Positions 15,428-26,869 of a stretch of 64,000 nucleotides of DNA are shown here, piece by piece. Positions within the stretch are counted from its first letter, which is position 1. Every line of letters starts with the position of its first letter. This stretch comes from Siphonodentalium dalli (taxonomy: Eukaryota > Mollusca > Scaphopoda > Gadilida > Siphonodentaliidae): NCBI GenBank assembly GCA_032622095.1, contig CP136069.1, positions 168,010,394 through 168,074,393 of the forward strand. Direction: 5' to 3'. The position numbers were made by a program, and so were the translations under genes. The notes below the pieces were generated by a model. That model had not been told where the DNA came from and did no database searches. It saw only the letters and a program-made list of their open reading frames with translations.

Positions 15428-16798
15428 TTGGAAAAAAATAAAAAATTGAATAACAATATACTTCCATATTAAAATATGGAAGTATAATAAGGGAATCGCG
15501 CGAAATTGATTGGTATGTCGATATTATGGTTTATTGACATTTCTGTGTTCAGTTTGAACGTTCTGGTGTGACCTCCACCCATGCCTCGAAATTTGGTGAC
15601 GTGGATAGAAAAGTCGCCATATCTCGTCCAATTTTTGAGATATCTTGCTAATTTTTGCGTCATTGTGTTCGTATTTGATGTCCCTATAATATTTACCAGG
15701 GTTTTGGTGAGGTATTGTGCCGATATTTTATAATGTAGGCCAATATGTATGTTGTTCTGTTCATACTTTTCGAATATCTCTCGCCTCTATCGACATAATA
15801 CGGCAAGTAGGTAATCGTTTAGAAGTACTAGAAATTCCCCATCGAATGACATCAAACACGTGACGATTGGTTGAAGGAATTTAAATTCATAGTGCATTTT
15901 CTGTAAACTTGAAAAAAAGGAAGTGGCCACAATTTCTACATTTCTCAACCGATTCATAAAATTCACTCATAATGACACTCAGTACATCTTATAGATACTT
16001 CACAACAATTTTGGTTCAAATCAGCGACCAAAAACAATTGACAAATTTTGACCCCCTCCCTAGTGCGGACAAATTTCATTGGACCTTGGTCAAAATTTCA
16101 CCATTTCATCTTCTCTCTATAGATAAGACGCTCACATAAACCAAATCCAGTTTATATGCGTCGTCTAGGAGGAGATAGAGTCAAAAGCACTTTCTCCTCA
16201 ATTGATGTATGAATACAATGTTCGATGGTCTGTAACTTGGACATTTCTCAACCGATTTACAAAATTCTTTCAGGAGGATCATTGGTACGTCCTATAGATA
16301 CACGACAGTAAAAATAGTTGAAATCATCGCAAAAAAAAAATTGCGAAAATTTTGCCCCCACCCAAACCCCAAAAATATAAGTCCGTCCCTGTTCAAAACT
16401 TTTTTTCGTATCAAGTTGCTAATGATTAACTGCATAGAAGATCTCAAATCTGGATACCTTGCATGCCATAGCCAGACACAGGATATGAAATAAATCGAGT
16501 TTTGCGAACCATGGGCGACAACTCTGTGGCGAAAGCGCGGACATAAATTGTAATGCATTCATCCAATAGGGCATAATGAGGTGTACATATGGTCCATATT
16601 TGGAGTCTCTGCTGCTCATACTTTTCGAGATCTAGCATCCCCATTTTTTCACAAAAGGGGAGATAACTCTGTAAATCAAGGGCGGACAATATCCTATATA
16701 GTCTATTGACCTAGAATTAGTATAGGTCTATATACGTACGAAATTCCAGATCTCTATATATTGTACTTCCAGAGATATAAGAGTTACAAATTTGCTAA

Positions 16799-16830
<32 letters not shown>

Positions 16831-18201
16831 TTGGAAAAAAATAAAAAATTGAATAACAATATACTTCCATATTAAAATATGGAAGTATAATAAGGGAATC
16901 GCGCGAAATTGATTGGTATGTCGATATTATGGTTTATTGACATTTCTGTGTTCAGTTTGAACGTTCTGGTGTGACCTCCACCCATGCCTCGAAATTTGGT
17001 GACGTGGATAGAAAAGTCGCCATATCTCGGCCAATTTTTGAGATATCTTGCTAATTTTTGCGTCATTGTGTTCGTATTTGATGTCCCTATAATATTTACC
17101 AGGGTTTTGGTGAGGTATTGTGCCGATATTTTATAATGTAGGCCAATATGTATGTTGTTCTGTTCATACTTTTCGAATATCTCTCGCCTCTATCGACATA
17201 ATACGGCAAGTAGGTAATCGTTTAGAAGTACTAGAAATTCCCCATCGAATGACATCAAACACGTGACGATTGGTTGAAGGAATTTAAATTCATAGTGCAT
17301 TTTCTGTAAACTTGAAAAAAAGGAAGTGGCCACAATTTCTACATTTCTCAACCGATTCATAAAATTCACTCATAATGACACTCAGTACATCTTATAGATA
17401 CTTCACAACAATTTTGGTTCAAATCAGCGACCAAAAACAATTGACAAATTTTGACCCCCTCCCTAGTGCGGACAAATTTCATTGGACCTTGGTCAAAATT
17501 TCACCATTTCATCTTCTCTCTATAGATAAGACGCTCACATAAACCAAATCCAGTTTATATGCGTCGTCTAGGAGGAGATAGAGTCAAAAGCACTTTCTCC
17601 TCAATTGATGTATGAATACAATGTTCGATGGTCTGTAACTTGGACATTTCTCAACCGATTTACAAAATTCTTTCAGGAGGATCATTGGTACGTCCTATAG
17701 ATACACGACAGTAAAAATAGTTGAAATCATCGCAAAAAAAAAATTGCGAAAATTTTGCCCCCACCCAAACCCCAAAAATATAAGTCCGTCCCTGTTCAAA
17801 ACTTTTTTTCGTATCAAGTTGCTAATGATTAACTGCATAGAAGATCTCAAATCTGGATACCTTGCATGCCATAGCCAGACACAGGATATGAAATAAATCG
17901 AGTTTTGCGAACCATGGGCGACAACTCTGTGGCGAAAGCGCGGACATAAATTGTAATGCATTCATCCAATAGGGCATAATGAGGTGTACATATGGTCCAT
18001 ATTTGGAGTCTCTGCTGCTCATACTTTTCGAGATCTAGCATCCCCATTTTTTCACAAAAGGGGAGATAACTCTGTAAATCAAGGGCGGACAATATCCTAT
18101 ATAGTCTATTGACCTAGAATTAGTATAGGTCTATATACGTACGAAATTCCAGATCTCTATATATTGTACTTCCAGAGATATAAGAGTTACAAATTTGCTA
18201 A

Positions 18202-18233
<32 letters not shown>

Positions 18234-18263
18234 TTGGAAAAAAATAAAAAATTGAATAACAAT
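2831..18263. repeat. Tandem array: 11 near-identical 1403-bp units
   Basis: Unit starts, taken at the hairpin, are 2831, 4234, 5637, 7040, 8443, 9846, 11249, 12652, 14055, 15458 and 16861, exactly 1403 bp apart. Each unit runs hairpin (13-bp arms, ATACTTCCATATT/AATATGGAAGTAT, 2-nt loop), about 1.3 kb of AT-rich body, an (AAT)n tract, then a short A-rich linker (GGAAAAAAATAAAAAATTG) into the next hairpin. Copies look identical by eye apart from a G-to-T change at 15627. The body contains an internal duplication: ACATTTCTCAACCGATT recurs about 305 bp apart, followed each time by a CCCTCCCT or CCCCCACCC run. Short minus-strand frames of 64-88 codons recur in every unit and match no family I know; with no purifying pattern visible I treat them as non-coding. 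Near identity implies very recent amplification or active homogenisation; the true copy number may be mis-assembled. Confidence 0.95.
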
Positions 18264-18337
18264 ATACTTCCATATTAAAATATGGAAGTATAATAATAAT
18301 AATAATATTGGAAAAAAATAAAAAATTGAATAACAAT
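18264..18337. repeat. 74-bp partial unit joining two array subfamilies
   Basis: A hairpin, a shortened AAT tract and the A-rich linker are present, but no unit body; a second hairpin follows at 18338. It sits exactly where the 1403-bp subfamily stops and the 1402-bp subfamily starts, so it marks a recombination or slippage junction inside the array. Confidence 0.85.
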
Positions 18338-19677
18338 ATACTTCCATATTAAAATATGGAAGTATAATAAGGGAATCGCGCGAAATTGTTTGGTATGTCG
18401 ATAGTATGGTTTATTGACATTTCTGTGTTCAGTTTGAACGTTCTGGTGTGACCTCCACCCATGCCTCGAAATTTGGTGACGTCGATAGAAAAGTCGCCAT
18501 ATCTCGGCCAATTTTTGAGATATCTAGCTAATTTTTGCGTCATTGTGTTCGTATTTGATGCCCCTATAATATTTACCTGGGTTTTGGTGAGGTATTGTGC
18601 CGATATTTTATAATGTAGGCCAATATGTATGTTGTTCTGTTCATACTTTTCGAATATTTCTCGCCTCTATCGACATAATACGGCAAGTAGGTAATCGTTT
18701 AGAAGTACTAGAAATTCCCCATCGAATGACACCAAACACGTGACGATTGGTTGAAGGAATTTAAATTCATAGTGCATTTTCTGTAAACTTGAAAAAAATG
18801 AAGTGGCCACAATTTCTACATTTCTCAACCGATTCATAAAATTCACTCATAATGACACTCAGTACATCTTATAGATACTTCACAACAATTTTGGTTCAAA
18901 TCAGCGACAAAAAAAATTGACAAATTTTGACCCCCTCCCTAGGGCGGACAAATTTCATTGGATCTTGGTCAAAATTTCACCATTTCATCTTCTCTCTATA
19001 GATAAGACGCTCACATAAACCAAATCCAGTTTATATGCGTCGTCTAGGAGGAGATAGAGTAAAAAGCACTTTCTCCTCAATTGATGTATGAATACAATTT
19101 TCGATGGTCTGTAACTTGGACATTTCTCAACCGATTTACAAAATTCTTTCAGGAGGATCATTAGTACGTCCTATAGATACACGACAGTAAAAATAGTTGA
19201 AATCATCGCAAAAAAAAAATTGCAAATTTTTTGCCCCCACCCAAACCCCAAAAATATAAGGCCGTCCCTGTTCAAAACTTTTTTTCGTATCAAGTTGCTA
19301 ATGATTAACTGCATAGAAGATCTCAAATCTGGATACCTTGCATGCCATAGCCAGACACAGGATATGAAATAAATCGAGTTTTGCGAACCATGGGCGACAA
19401 CTCTGTGGCGAAAGCGCGGACATAAATTGTAATGCATTTACCCAATAGGGCATAATGAGGTGTACATATGGTCCATATTTGGAGTCTCTGCTGCTCATAC
19501 TTTTCGAGATACAGCATCCCCATTTTTTCACAAAAGGGGAGATAACTCTGTAAATCAAGGGCGGACAATATCCTATATAGTCTATTGACCTAGAATTAGT
19601 ATAGGTCTATATACGTACGAAATTCCATATCTCTATATATTGTACTTCCAAAGATAAATGAGTTACAAATTTGCTAA

Positions 19678-19709
<32 letters not shown>

Positions 19710-21079
19710 TTGGAAAAAAATAAAAAATTGAATAACAATATACTTCCATATTAAAATATGGAAGTATAATAAGGGAATCGCGCGAAATTGTTTGGTATGT
19801 CGATAGTATGGTTTATTGACATTTCTGTGTTCAGTTTGAACGTTCTGGTGTGACCTCCACCCATGCCTCGAAATTTGGTGACGTCGATAGAAAAGTCGCC
19901 ATATCTCGGCCAATTTTTGAGATATCTAGCTAATTTTTGCGTCATTGTGTTCGTATTTGATGCCCCTATAATATTTACCTGGGTTTTGGTGAGGTATTGT
20001 GCCGATATTTTATAATGTAGGCCAATATGTATGTTGTTCTGTTCATACTTTTCGAATATTTCTCGCCTCTATCGACATAATACGGCAAGTAGGTAATCGT
20101 TTAGAAGTACTAGAAATTCCCCATCGAATGACACCAAACACGTGACGATTGGTTGAAGGAATTTAAATTCATAGTGCATTTTCTGTAAACTTGAAAAAAA
20201 TGAAGTGGCCACAATTTCTACATTTCTCAACCGATTCATAAAATTCACTCATAATGACACTCAGTACATCTTATAGATACTTCACAACAATTTTGGTTCA
20301 AATCAGCGACAAAAAAAATTGACAAATTTTGACCCCCTCCCTAGGGCGGACAAATTTCATTGGATCTTGGTCAAAATTTCACCATTTCATCTTCTCTCTA
20401 TAGATAAGACGCTCACATAAACCAAATCCAGTTTATATGCGTCGTCTAGGAGGAGATAGAGTAAAAAGCACTTTCTCCTCAATTGATGTATGAATACAAT
20501 TTTCGATGGTCTGTAACTTGGACATTTCTCAACCGATTTACAAAATTCTTTCAGGAGGATCATTAGTACGTCCTATAGATACACGACAGTAAAAATAGTT
20601 GAAATCATCGCAAAAAAAAAATTGCAAATTTTTTGCCCCCACCCAAACCCCAAAAATATAAGGCCGTCCCTGTTCAAAACTTTTTTTCGTATCAAGTTGC
20701 TAATGATTAACTGCATAGAAGATCTCAAATCTGGATACCTTGCATGCCATAGCCAGACACAGGATATGAAATAAATCGAGTTTTGCGAACCATGGGCGAC
20801 AACTCTGTGGCGAAAGCGCGGACATAAATTGTAATGCATTTACCCAATAGGGCATAATGAGGTGTACATATGGTCCATATTTGGAGTCTCTGCTGCTCAT
20901 ACTTTTCGAGATACAGCATCCCCATTTTTTCACAAAAGGGGAGATAACTCTGTAAATCAAGGGCGGACAATATCCTATATAGTCTATTGACCTAGAATTA
21001 GTATAGGTCTATATACGTACGAAATTCCATATCTCTATATATTGTACTTCCAAAGATAAATGAGTTACAAATTTGCTAA

Positions 21080-21111
<32 letters not shown>

Positions 21112-21141
21112 TTGGAAAAAAATAAAAAATTGAATAACAAT
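18338..21141. repeat. Two 1402-bp units of a second array subfamily
   Basis: Units start at the hairpins at 18338 and 19740 and end at the hairpin at 21142. They look identical to each other but share many differences from the 11 upstream units, for example GTTTGGTATGTCGATAG for GATTGGTATGTCGATAT at the unit head, GATACAGC for GATCTAGC near the end, and a one-base length change. Homogenisation has therefore acted within, not across, the two blocks. No coding potential is supported. Confidence 0.93.
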
Positions 21142-21395
21142 ATACTTCCATATTAAAATATGGAAGTATAATAATAATAATAATAATGAAAAATAATCGA
21201 AAAAGGGCCATAACTCTGTTAAAAGATATTGGACCAACATCCGGATACCATTATTTTTAGTAGACCTTAGATGCCTTCATTCGCTAGAGATTTCGCGGTC
21301 CTCCTCCCATTAGTTTCTGAGTATTTCCAATTAAACAGAAAACGGCCGCAGTAGAAAAACAATATACTTCCTTGGTTACACCATGGAAGTATAAT
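21142..21395. repeat. Hairpin plus ~205-bp module (first copy) with its own terminal hairpin
   Basis: After the array's last hairpin and an (AAT)n tract, a different body begins (GAAAAATAATCGAAAAAGGG). It ends in a hairpin at 21364-21392 with outer arms ATACTTCC/GGAAGTAT, an inner pair TGG/CCA and one T-T mismatch. The same body and hairpin recur, identical by eye, at 22931-23142. Confidence 0.85.
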
Positions 21396-22899
21396 AATAG
21401 GATCAATCATGAGTGGAAAGAATCGCAGTTTATGGACGGAAAATATGAAGTATGGTGATTATATGTTGTCCTAATATGTGTAGGTTGATCTCAAGTGTTT
21501 GGACGTGACCCCACCCCTGCCTCGAAATTGGGTGACGGGATTGGGAAAACATCAACCCCTGGCACAAACTGCTAAGTTTGAGGCCCCGTAACTTCGTCAG
21601 TTTCCAACGGATTTTAAAGTTGTTTCCAGTTTTGTGATTTGCGGCTGACATAGATTGCATAGTATAAATTTCATCTGATTTGGATACGGATAACACTTTG
21701 ATTATTTGAAAGCATATGGGCCCAAATTCAAACTTGTACGGCCAAAATCTCCGCCATTTTCCAACGTATTTACGATCTGTGTTCAGCTTCGAGATCGGCT
21801 GATGTTGCAGATATTATATTCCAAGTTTCATCTGATTCCGAGAAGAATTAAAATTCGGCACCACGGACCACCCCTCCCCAGACCCACAATAATGAACCGA
21901 CACTGGCAACATTTGGCCCACCGCGTGCCGTCTCCAGTCCGTACGCATTTTCGTATCAGATGACATCCTATGTTCGATATCTTCGGAGGAGATGTGTTAT
22001 CAAGCACATGGGCCCAAAATTGCAAAGTTTGAGGGCCCGCGATTCTTTTAGTTTTCGATGGATTTTCGAAATTCGTCCAGTTTCTAGATCGGCTGATGTT
22101 GCAGATGTTATATTCCAAGTTTCATCTGATTCCGAGAAGAATTAAAAATTGGTACCACGGACCACCCCTCCCCAGACCCACAATAATGAACCGACACTGG
22201 CAAAATTTGGCCCACCGCGTGCCCTCTTCCGTCCGCACACGTTGGCGTATCAGCTGACATCCAAACTTCGACATCTTCGGAGGAGATGTGTTATCAAGCA
22301 CATGGGCCCAAATTGCAAACTTTGAGGGCCCGTAACTCTTGCATTTCTTCTCGGATTTCAAAAATCCTTTCCGGTATGAGTTTGTTTTCGTTCGGGAAAT
22401 ACATAAACTTAAATATATGAATGTCAATCAAAATTTTATTTTGCAAACAATTTGCCCCCCACCCCAGTGTCAAAATATATGTCCGACCCTGTCAAAATTT
22501 CCTTCTCTGACTAAACTGACAACGGTCAACACGACTATGAAAACCACATGCAGTTATCTGGAATGATACAAGAGGACAACAGAGTACAATCAAATAGAGG
22601 TTTGCCAACTATGGGCGGTAACTCCTCAGGGAAAGCGCGGACACAAGTTCTGAAGCCCGTGGGCAGTAGGGCATATCGAGATGTGTATACAGTCCAATTT
22701 TCGATGCTCTGCTCCTTATAATTTCCGAGATAATAAAATGACATTTTTTCATATAAAGGGAGATAACTCCACGGGGTAAATGCGGACAATATCCGTTATG
22801 AGCCAAAGGCATAGAACTCATTTACCCCAACATACTTACCAAACTTGAGTTTTCTAGTACTAATACATTCCGAGATTTGGGCGTTGAAAAATACTGTAG

Positions 22900-22900
<1 letters not shown>
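21396..22900. repeat. Diverged ~1.5-kb relative of the array unit
   Basis: The start (GACCCCACCCCTGCCTCGAA near 21509) matches GACCTCCACCCATGCCTCGAA of the 1403-bp unit, and the end (GGGAGATAACTCCACGG near 22758, then TGCGGACAATATCCG) matches the unit's GGGGAGATAACTCTGT and GCGGACAATATCC. In between, a ~295-bp segment (CATCTGATTCCGAGAAGAA, then CGGACCACCCCTCCCCAG) is tandemly duplicated near 21827 and 22122. It is flanked on both sides by the identical ~205-bp module. Frames such as minus 21828-22118 and 22122-22427 are the two copies of that internal duplication and are not supported as genes. Confidence 0.8.
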
Positions 22901-22934
<34 letters not shown>

Positions 22935-23142
22935 AAAATAATCGAAAAAGGGCCATAACTCTGTTAAAAGATATTGGACCAACATCCGGATACCATTATT
23001 TTTAGTAGACCTTAGATGCCTTCATTCGCTAGAGATTTCGCGGTCCTCCTCCCATTAGTTTCTGAGTATTTCCAATTAAACAGAAAACGGCCGCAGTAGA
23101 AAAACAATATACTTCCTTGGTTACACCATGGAAGTATAATAA
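22901..23142. repeat. (AAT)n tract and second copy of the ~205-bp hairpin-ended module
   Basis: From about 22931 the sequence repeats the 21187-21392 module without differences that I can see, and closes with the same mismatched hairpin at about 23109-23137. The LINE tail abuts this hairpin. Confidence 0.85.
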
Positions 23143-23670
23143 TAATATTTATATAGCGCCTATCCCCCGCAAGGGGCCCTAAGCGCTTTACACATTATAT
23201 AAATACACAAGAAATGCACATGGAAAATAATCAATAGATATGTGGAATTATATATAATCAGATTTTGTTAGTTTTCTTTGTGTCGGGGTAGCGTCGTCGG
23301 AATATGTGAGTTTTTAAAGCAGATCGAAAATCGGTTAGCAAGCAAGATTGTCGCATTTCATTTGGTAGAGAGTTCCAAATGTCGGGACGGACTACAGAGA
23401 AAGCTCTGTCGCCGACGGTCAAAAGATTTGCACCTTGAGGGCAGAGAAGGGACGATTCACCAGAACGAAGTGTTCGCCGGGGAGTGTATGGATATATCAG
23501 ACTGTTAATATATTCGGTCATGTGAATAAACCCCATGTTATGTAGACAAACAGTTTGTGAAGAGTATGCGGCAAGCAAAACACTCATCGCAGCGGATACC
23601 CTATGCATTAAGTGAACTTTGGTTAGAAATTCCACCAAATTGTTTATAACACAACAGTATAGCGCTAACT
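23139..23670 (-). mobile_element. 5'-truncated LINE (CR1/Jockey-like), 3' end of the reverse transcriptase ORF
   Basis: The minus-strand frame 23638-23258 (open upstream to a stop at about 23669) ends with features typical of the C-terminus of CR1/Jockey-clade non-LTR retrotransposon polyproteins: a YPYTPRRTLRSG stretch, then GDRAFSV, WNSLPNEMR and a final FRSALKTHIFRRRY. After the stop, a ~100-bp 3' UTR ends in a GC-rich segment (AAGCGCTTAGGGCCCC, GCGGGGGATAGGCGC), then TATATAAAT and a TATTATTAT tail, a 3' end common in marine-animal LINEs. Only about 130 codons remain of an expected reverse transcriptase of roughly 900 or more, so this is a dead 5'-truncated insertion. Its ATT tail abuts the ATA tract of the preceding hairpin module, so the exact junction is ambiguous. 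The clade assignment is from memory of motifs. Confidence 0.8.
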
Positions 23671-23945
23671 ACATGTACATGTAATTTTAACCCTCACCTT
23701 TCAAGATTTTGGTGTTAAATGGGTCACTGTGAATCACTCTCCTGAACATCTCCACGGTGTTGAGTGTTGTGCTTATCGCTCACTCTTTACATGCTGTATA
23801 ATGTACATGTATATAAACAAACATTCGACTGACACAATGTGTGTTTCGAGGATATGGCATTCATACTATCATAGTATACCATTACTATATTCTTTACAAC
23901 ATGTTATAATGTCTTCACTTTTATTTCTAAATTATAACCTATAAT
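23671..23945. other. Short unassigned stretch before the giant palindrome
   Basis: AT-rich sequence with TACATGTA words and no supported gene. Its last six bases (23940-23945, TATAAT) form the left copy of the direct repeat that flanks the palindrome. Confidence 0.5.
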
Positions 23946-24302
23946 TGATGATACCCACCCTGTTTGGGGGCATTTCAGGAACGATAACTCTATCCGACCT
24001 ATATGCAGTACTCCCGTCTAGACAGTTTGACCTATATTCTCAGCCCACGCATTGCATCATGGTCTATGTGTACCGGTTGGACATGTCCGGACATGACCCG
24101 CTGGTTATATCCAGACTTCTCCATATGAATGGTAAATTATCTACATGTATATCACGTGATGATCTCGGTGGGGTAGCTTCAGTCTTGAATGTTAAAGGGA
24201 CACTAGGCTCTCACTGAGGATGATTATTAAAGTGACACTCACTATGGATGAATGTTAAAGTAACACATGGCGCACACTGTGGGATAATGTTAAAGTGACA
24301 CT

Positions 24303-24590
24303 CGCATTGAAAACTTCAAAAAATTCAAAAACTTCAAAAACTTCAAAAAATTCAAAAACTTCAAAAATTTCTAAAATTTCAAAAACTTCACAAATCTCAA
24401 AAAATTTCAAAAAAGTTTAAAAACTTCAAAATACTCAAAAATTTCAAAAAACTTAAAAAACTTTTCAAAAAGAAACAAAAATGAAAAACTTAAAAAAAAA
24501 TTCATAAATTAAACAAATATGAAAAACTTAAAAAACTTCAACTTTTTCTAAAATTCAAAAATAATTTAAAATTAAATTAAAATTAACTGT
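24303..24590. repeat. AAAACTTCA-type minisatellite (left arm)
   Basis: Imperfect repeats of AAAACTTCAA with AATTCAA and AAATTTCAA variants. Here the left arm is about 18 bp longer than the right arm (mirror copy at about 37470-37738), which is the main length difference between arms and is consistent with replication slippage after the arms formed. Confidence 0.85.
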
Positions 24591-25124
24591 CTTTTAATAT
24601 ATCTAACCCACTGCCACTTCTAATGGTTCCACACTACACCTGAGGGGATATTGAGTGGTCTACACACGTCTCCTAAACCCTAGAATAAGATCCAGCCCAT
24701 AAGAAACTCTGCCTCCTGCAATGCCTGAGTTATTCGAATCTGGCGCAATCCCTACTTTCGGCGCAACGCCTGAGTCATTGGAATCTGACGCAATCCCTCG
24801 TGAAACCTACCGGCTGACTCCACACCCATCGGCTAAGCGTTGTATCACATGCTTATTATTTGATCATATCGTGGAAATTCAATGTTTTGTCATCACTCAT
24901 GAGATATAACCCATATCCACTGAAAAAGGGTGGATATCCTCTATTTATATCATAATTTTTCTTTGTTATCTTTTTTTTATCCCTCTTTTTTATCTACCAC
25001 TTCCTGTTTTTATTCGCTCTTCTTTTTCTTACAACTTCTAATCCCTCATAATCTTCGAATATCCACTTTCATATCCAAAATTTCCTTGTTTAGTAGCACC
25101 TCCAGATGGGCTCTATATAATTTG

Positions 25125-25310
25125 AACGAGGCATCCATCTTGGATATTACTCTTTCTATGACTAAATCCGTTAGCACGCTCTACAGATGTCATATAGGTA
25201 GCACGCTCTACAGATGTCATATAGGCCTCTTCACATCTTGTTTTCCATAATTTATTCATTCCTAATCGCTCCATTGACTGTAACAAATTAAATTACCCCC
25301 TCCCCCTGTA
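25125..25310. repeat. Fragment related to the HINE-like monomer and its tail (left arm)
   Basis: CATCTTGGATATTACTCTTTC then ATGACTAAATCC matches the core of the ~160-bp monomer found at 45.8-50.4 kb, and CCTAATCGCTCCATTGACTG with a following C-rich run matches the tail at about 50488-50540. A 27-bp piece (AGCACGCTCTACAGATGTC) is directly duplicated at 25173-25226. The mirrored copy lies at about 36747-36932. The insertion therefore predates formation of the palindrome, or was copied with it. Confidence 0.65.
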
Positions 25311-26869
25311 TTGAGAATACATCCTTGATTATTAATATTTCCTCCTTTCATGGTGTGCATGTTCCTTGGGACATCTTTGCTAATGTGAAGCCACACCTAT
25401 TATATATATATATACAACTTTAAAAGCCCGCGAAAATATTACTCATATTATAGACTTCCCTTTGAAGACCTTTGTATGTGACAATGATCCGTAATATTGT
25501 TTCTAAGTGACACTGGCCAGTGAAACTGATACTACGGGTATGAACTAGCCAACTTCACATCGTGACAATAATAAAAGGGACACTTCATCTATATCAGTCT
25601 CAAAACGTGTTGGTACACATCTGTGTGGAAACTAAAACCAATCACTCTTCGTCCGTCATCCGTACATAATTGTAATATGATTTTCTCAGAAACCACGGGA
25701 TCCCTTTGGCTGAAATTCGGTCTCAACATGGGATCAGAAATTATCCATGGAAGACAACAGTGTCCGTGTGGGAAGAAGCTTCGTAGTGTTTCGCTGTCGC
25801 CATGGTGTTTGTTTGGGTATAGGCATGGGTGGTGAGTGTGGTTCTCATATGGTCTGAACTAGCCTTTACTGACTGAGGTCATTTAGTGCACATGTCATCA
25901 CTTCACTGATAACCATTATATGGTCAAATCCCTACAATATCAAACGCAATGTTTCAATAATGGGTTTTCTTAAAATTTTGACTAAATATTGGTTATATTA
26001 TACGCATCAGCGATCCTTCTTAATAACGCTCTGTATATTTTCAAACGCATTGCACTAAATGGGTTTGGAATAGCCATACAGGAAAGGAGAAACTGAGGTC
26101 CTGGGTAGGTCGACTGCATATAGCAGTATATATGGGATACAGACATGGACAGCAATGGGTTCCTCGTGGCTTCTGGCCTACACATGACATATTAAAGTTA
26201 ACCACACCCATCGGCGCGCCTTTAATGGGCTATGAAGCGCCATACAGGCTCGAATCATGGCCTTCGCCATGTGTTTCTATTTGAACCCACATTAGTAACT
26301 AAATAAAATCTTTCTCTCCAGGTTGTTTCACGCCATAACCTTGATTTGGAAAGCTTGAAGGGCTAATTAAGCTTCACTTTAAATCCCAACATTTTCTTAT
26401 TTGAAGAACGTATCTGGTTAACCATGTCCACCTACTCCACCATAGTAAGCTCATTTAATTCAAAGAGCTTCACACATAGTCCCACTAGTAATGATGTGTC
26501 GTTATTTACTGCAGAAATGGTCATATAGAATACAATACAACACATTTTGGTCACATACCTTAAAGGTGCACGTCACTTTCGCAAGATATCGAACTGACCA
26601 TGTATAGAGTGGAATGACATGTCGGGTATCAAATGTATAATCAGTTCCAGTATTTCGTCCATAAGGCAGTTTTTGGTTGTAACATCATTGTGTATGACGG
26701 TTCATTCATATGATACCTTAGCGGTTGCACACGATACTGTCTGTTGTATTTTATGTCTTATATCATGTATATTAATTGCTCCATGGATGGTAGGAGTATG
26801 GCACTGGTGTCTGGTTCTTCGATGTATTCTAGTCATAGTTCATTCATATTATTACTCTAAAATATCCAT

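Noticed and set aside
2842-21000. Recurring minus-strand frames of 64-88 codons in every array unit
   Set aside because: They recur only because the DNA is tandemly repeated, overlap one another in different frames, and show no motif, signal or start context; between subfamilies they change length and frame freely.
2831-21141. CRISPR-like or rRNA/histone tandem array
   Set aside because: Units are long, have no unique spacers, and contain no rRNA or histone-coding sequence.
23940-23945. TATAAT as a bacterial -10 promoter box
   Set aside because: The window is eukaryotic in character; the word is meaningful here only as a flanking direct repeat.
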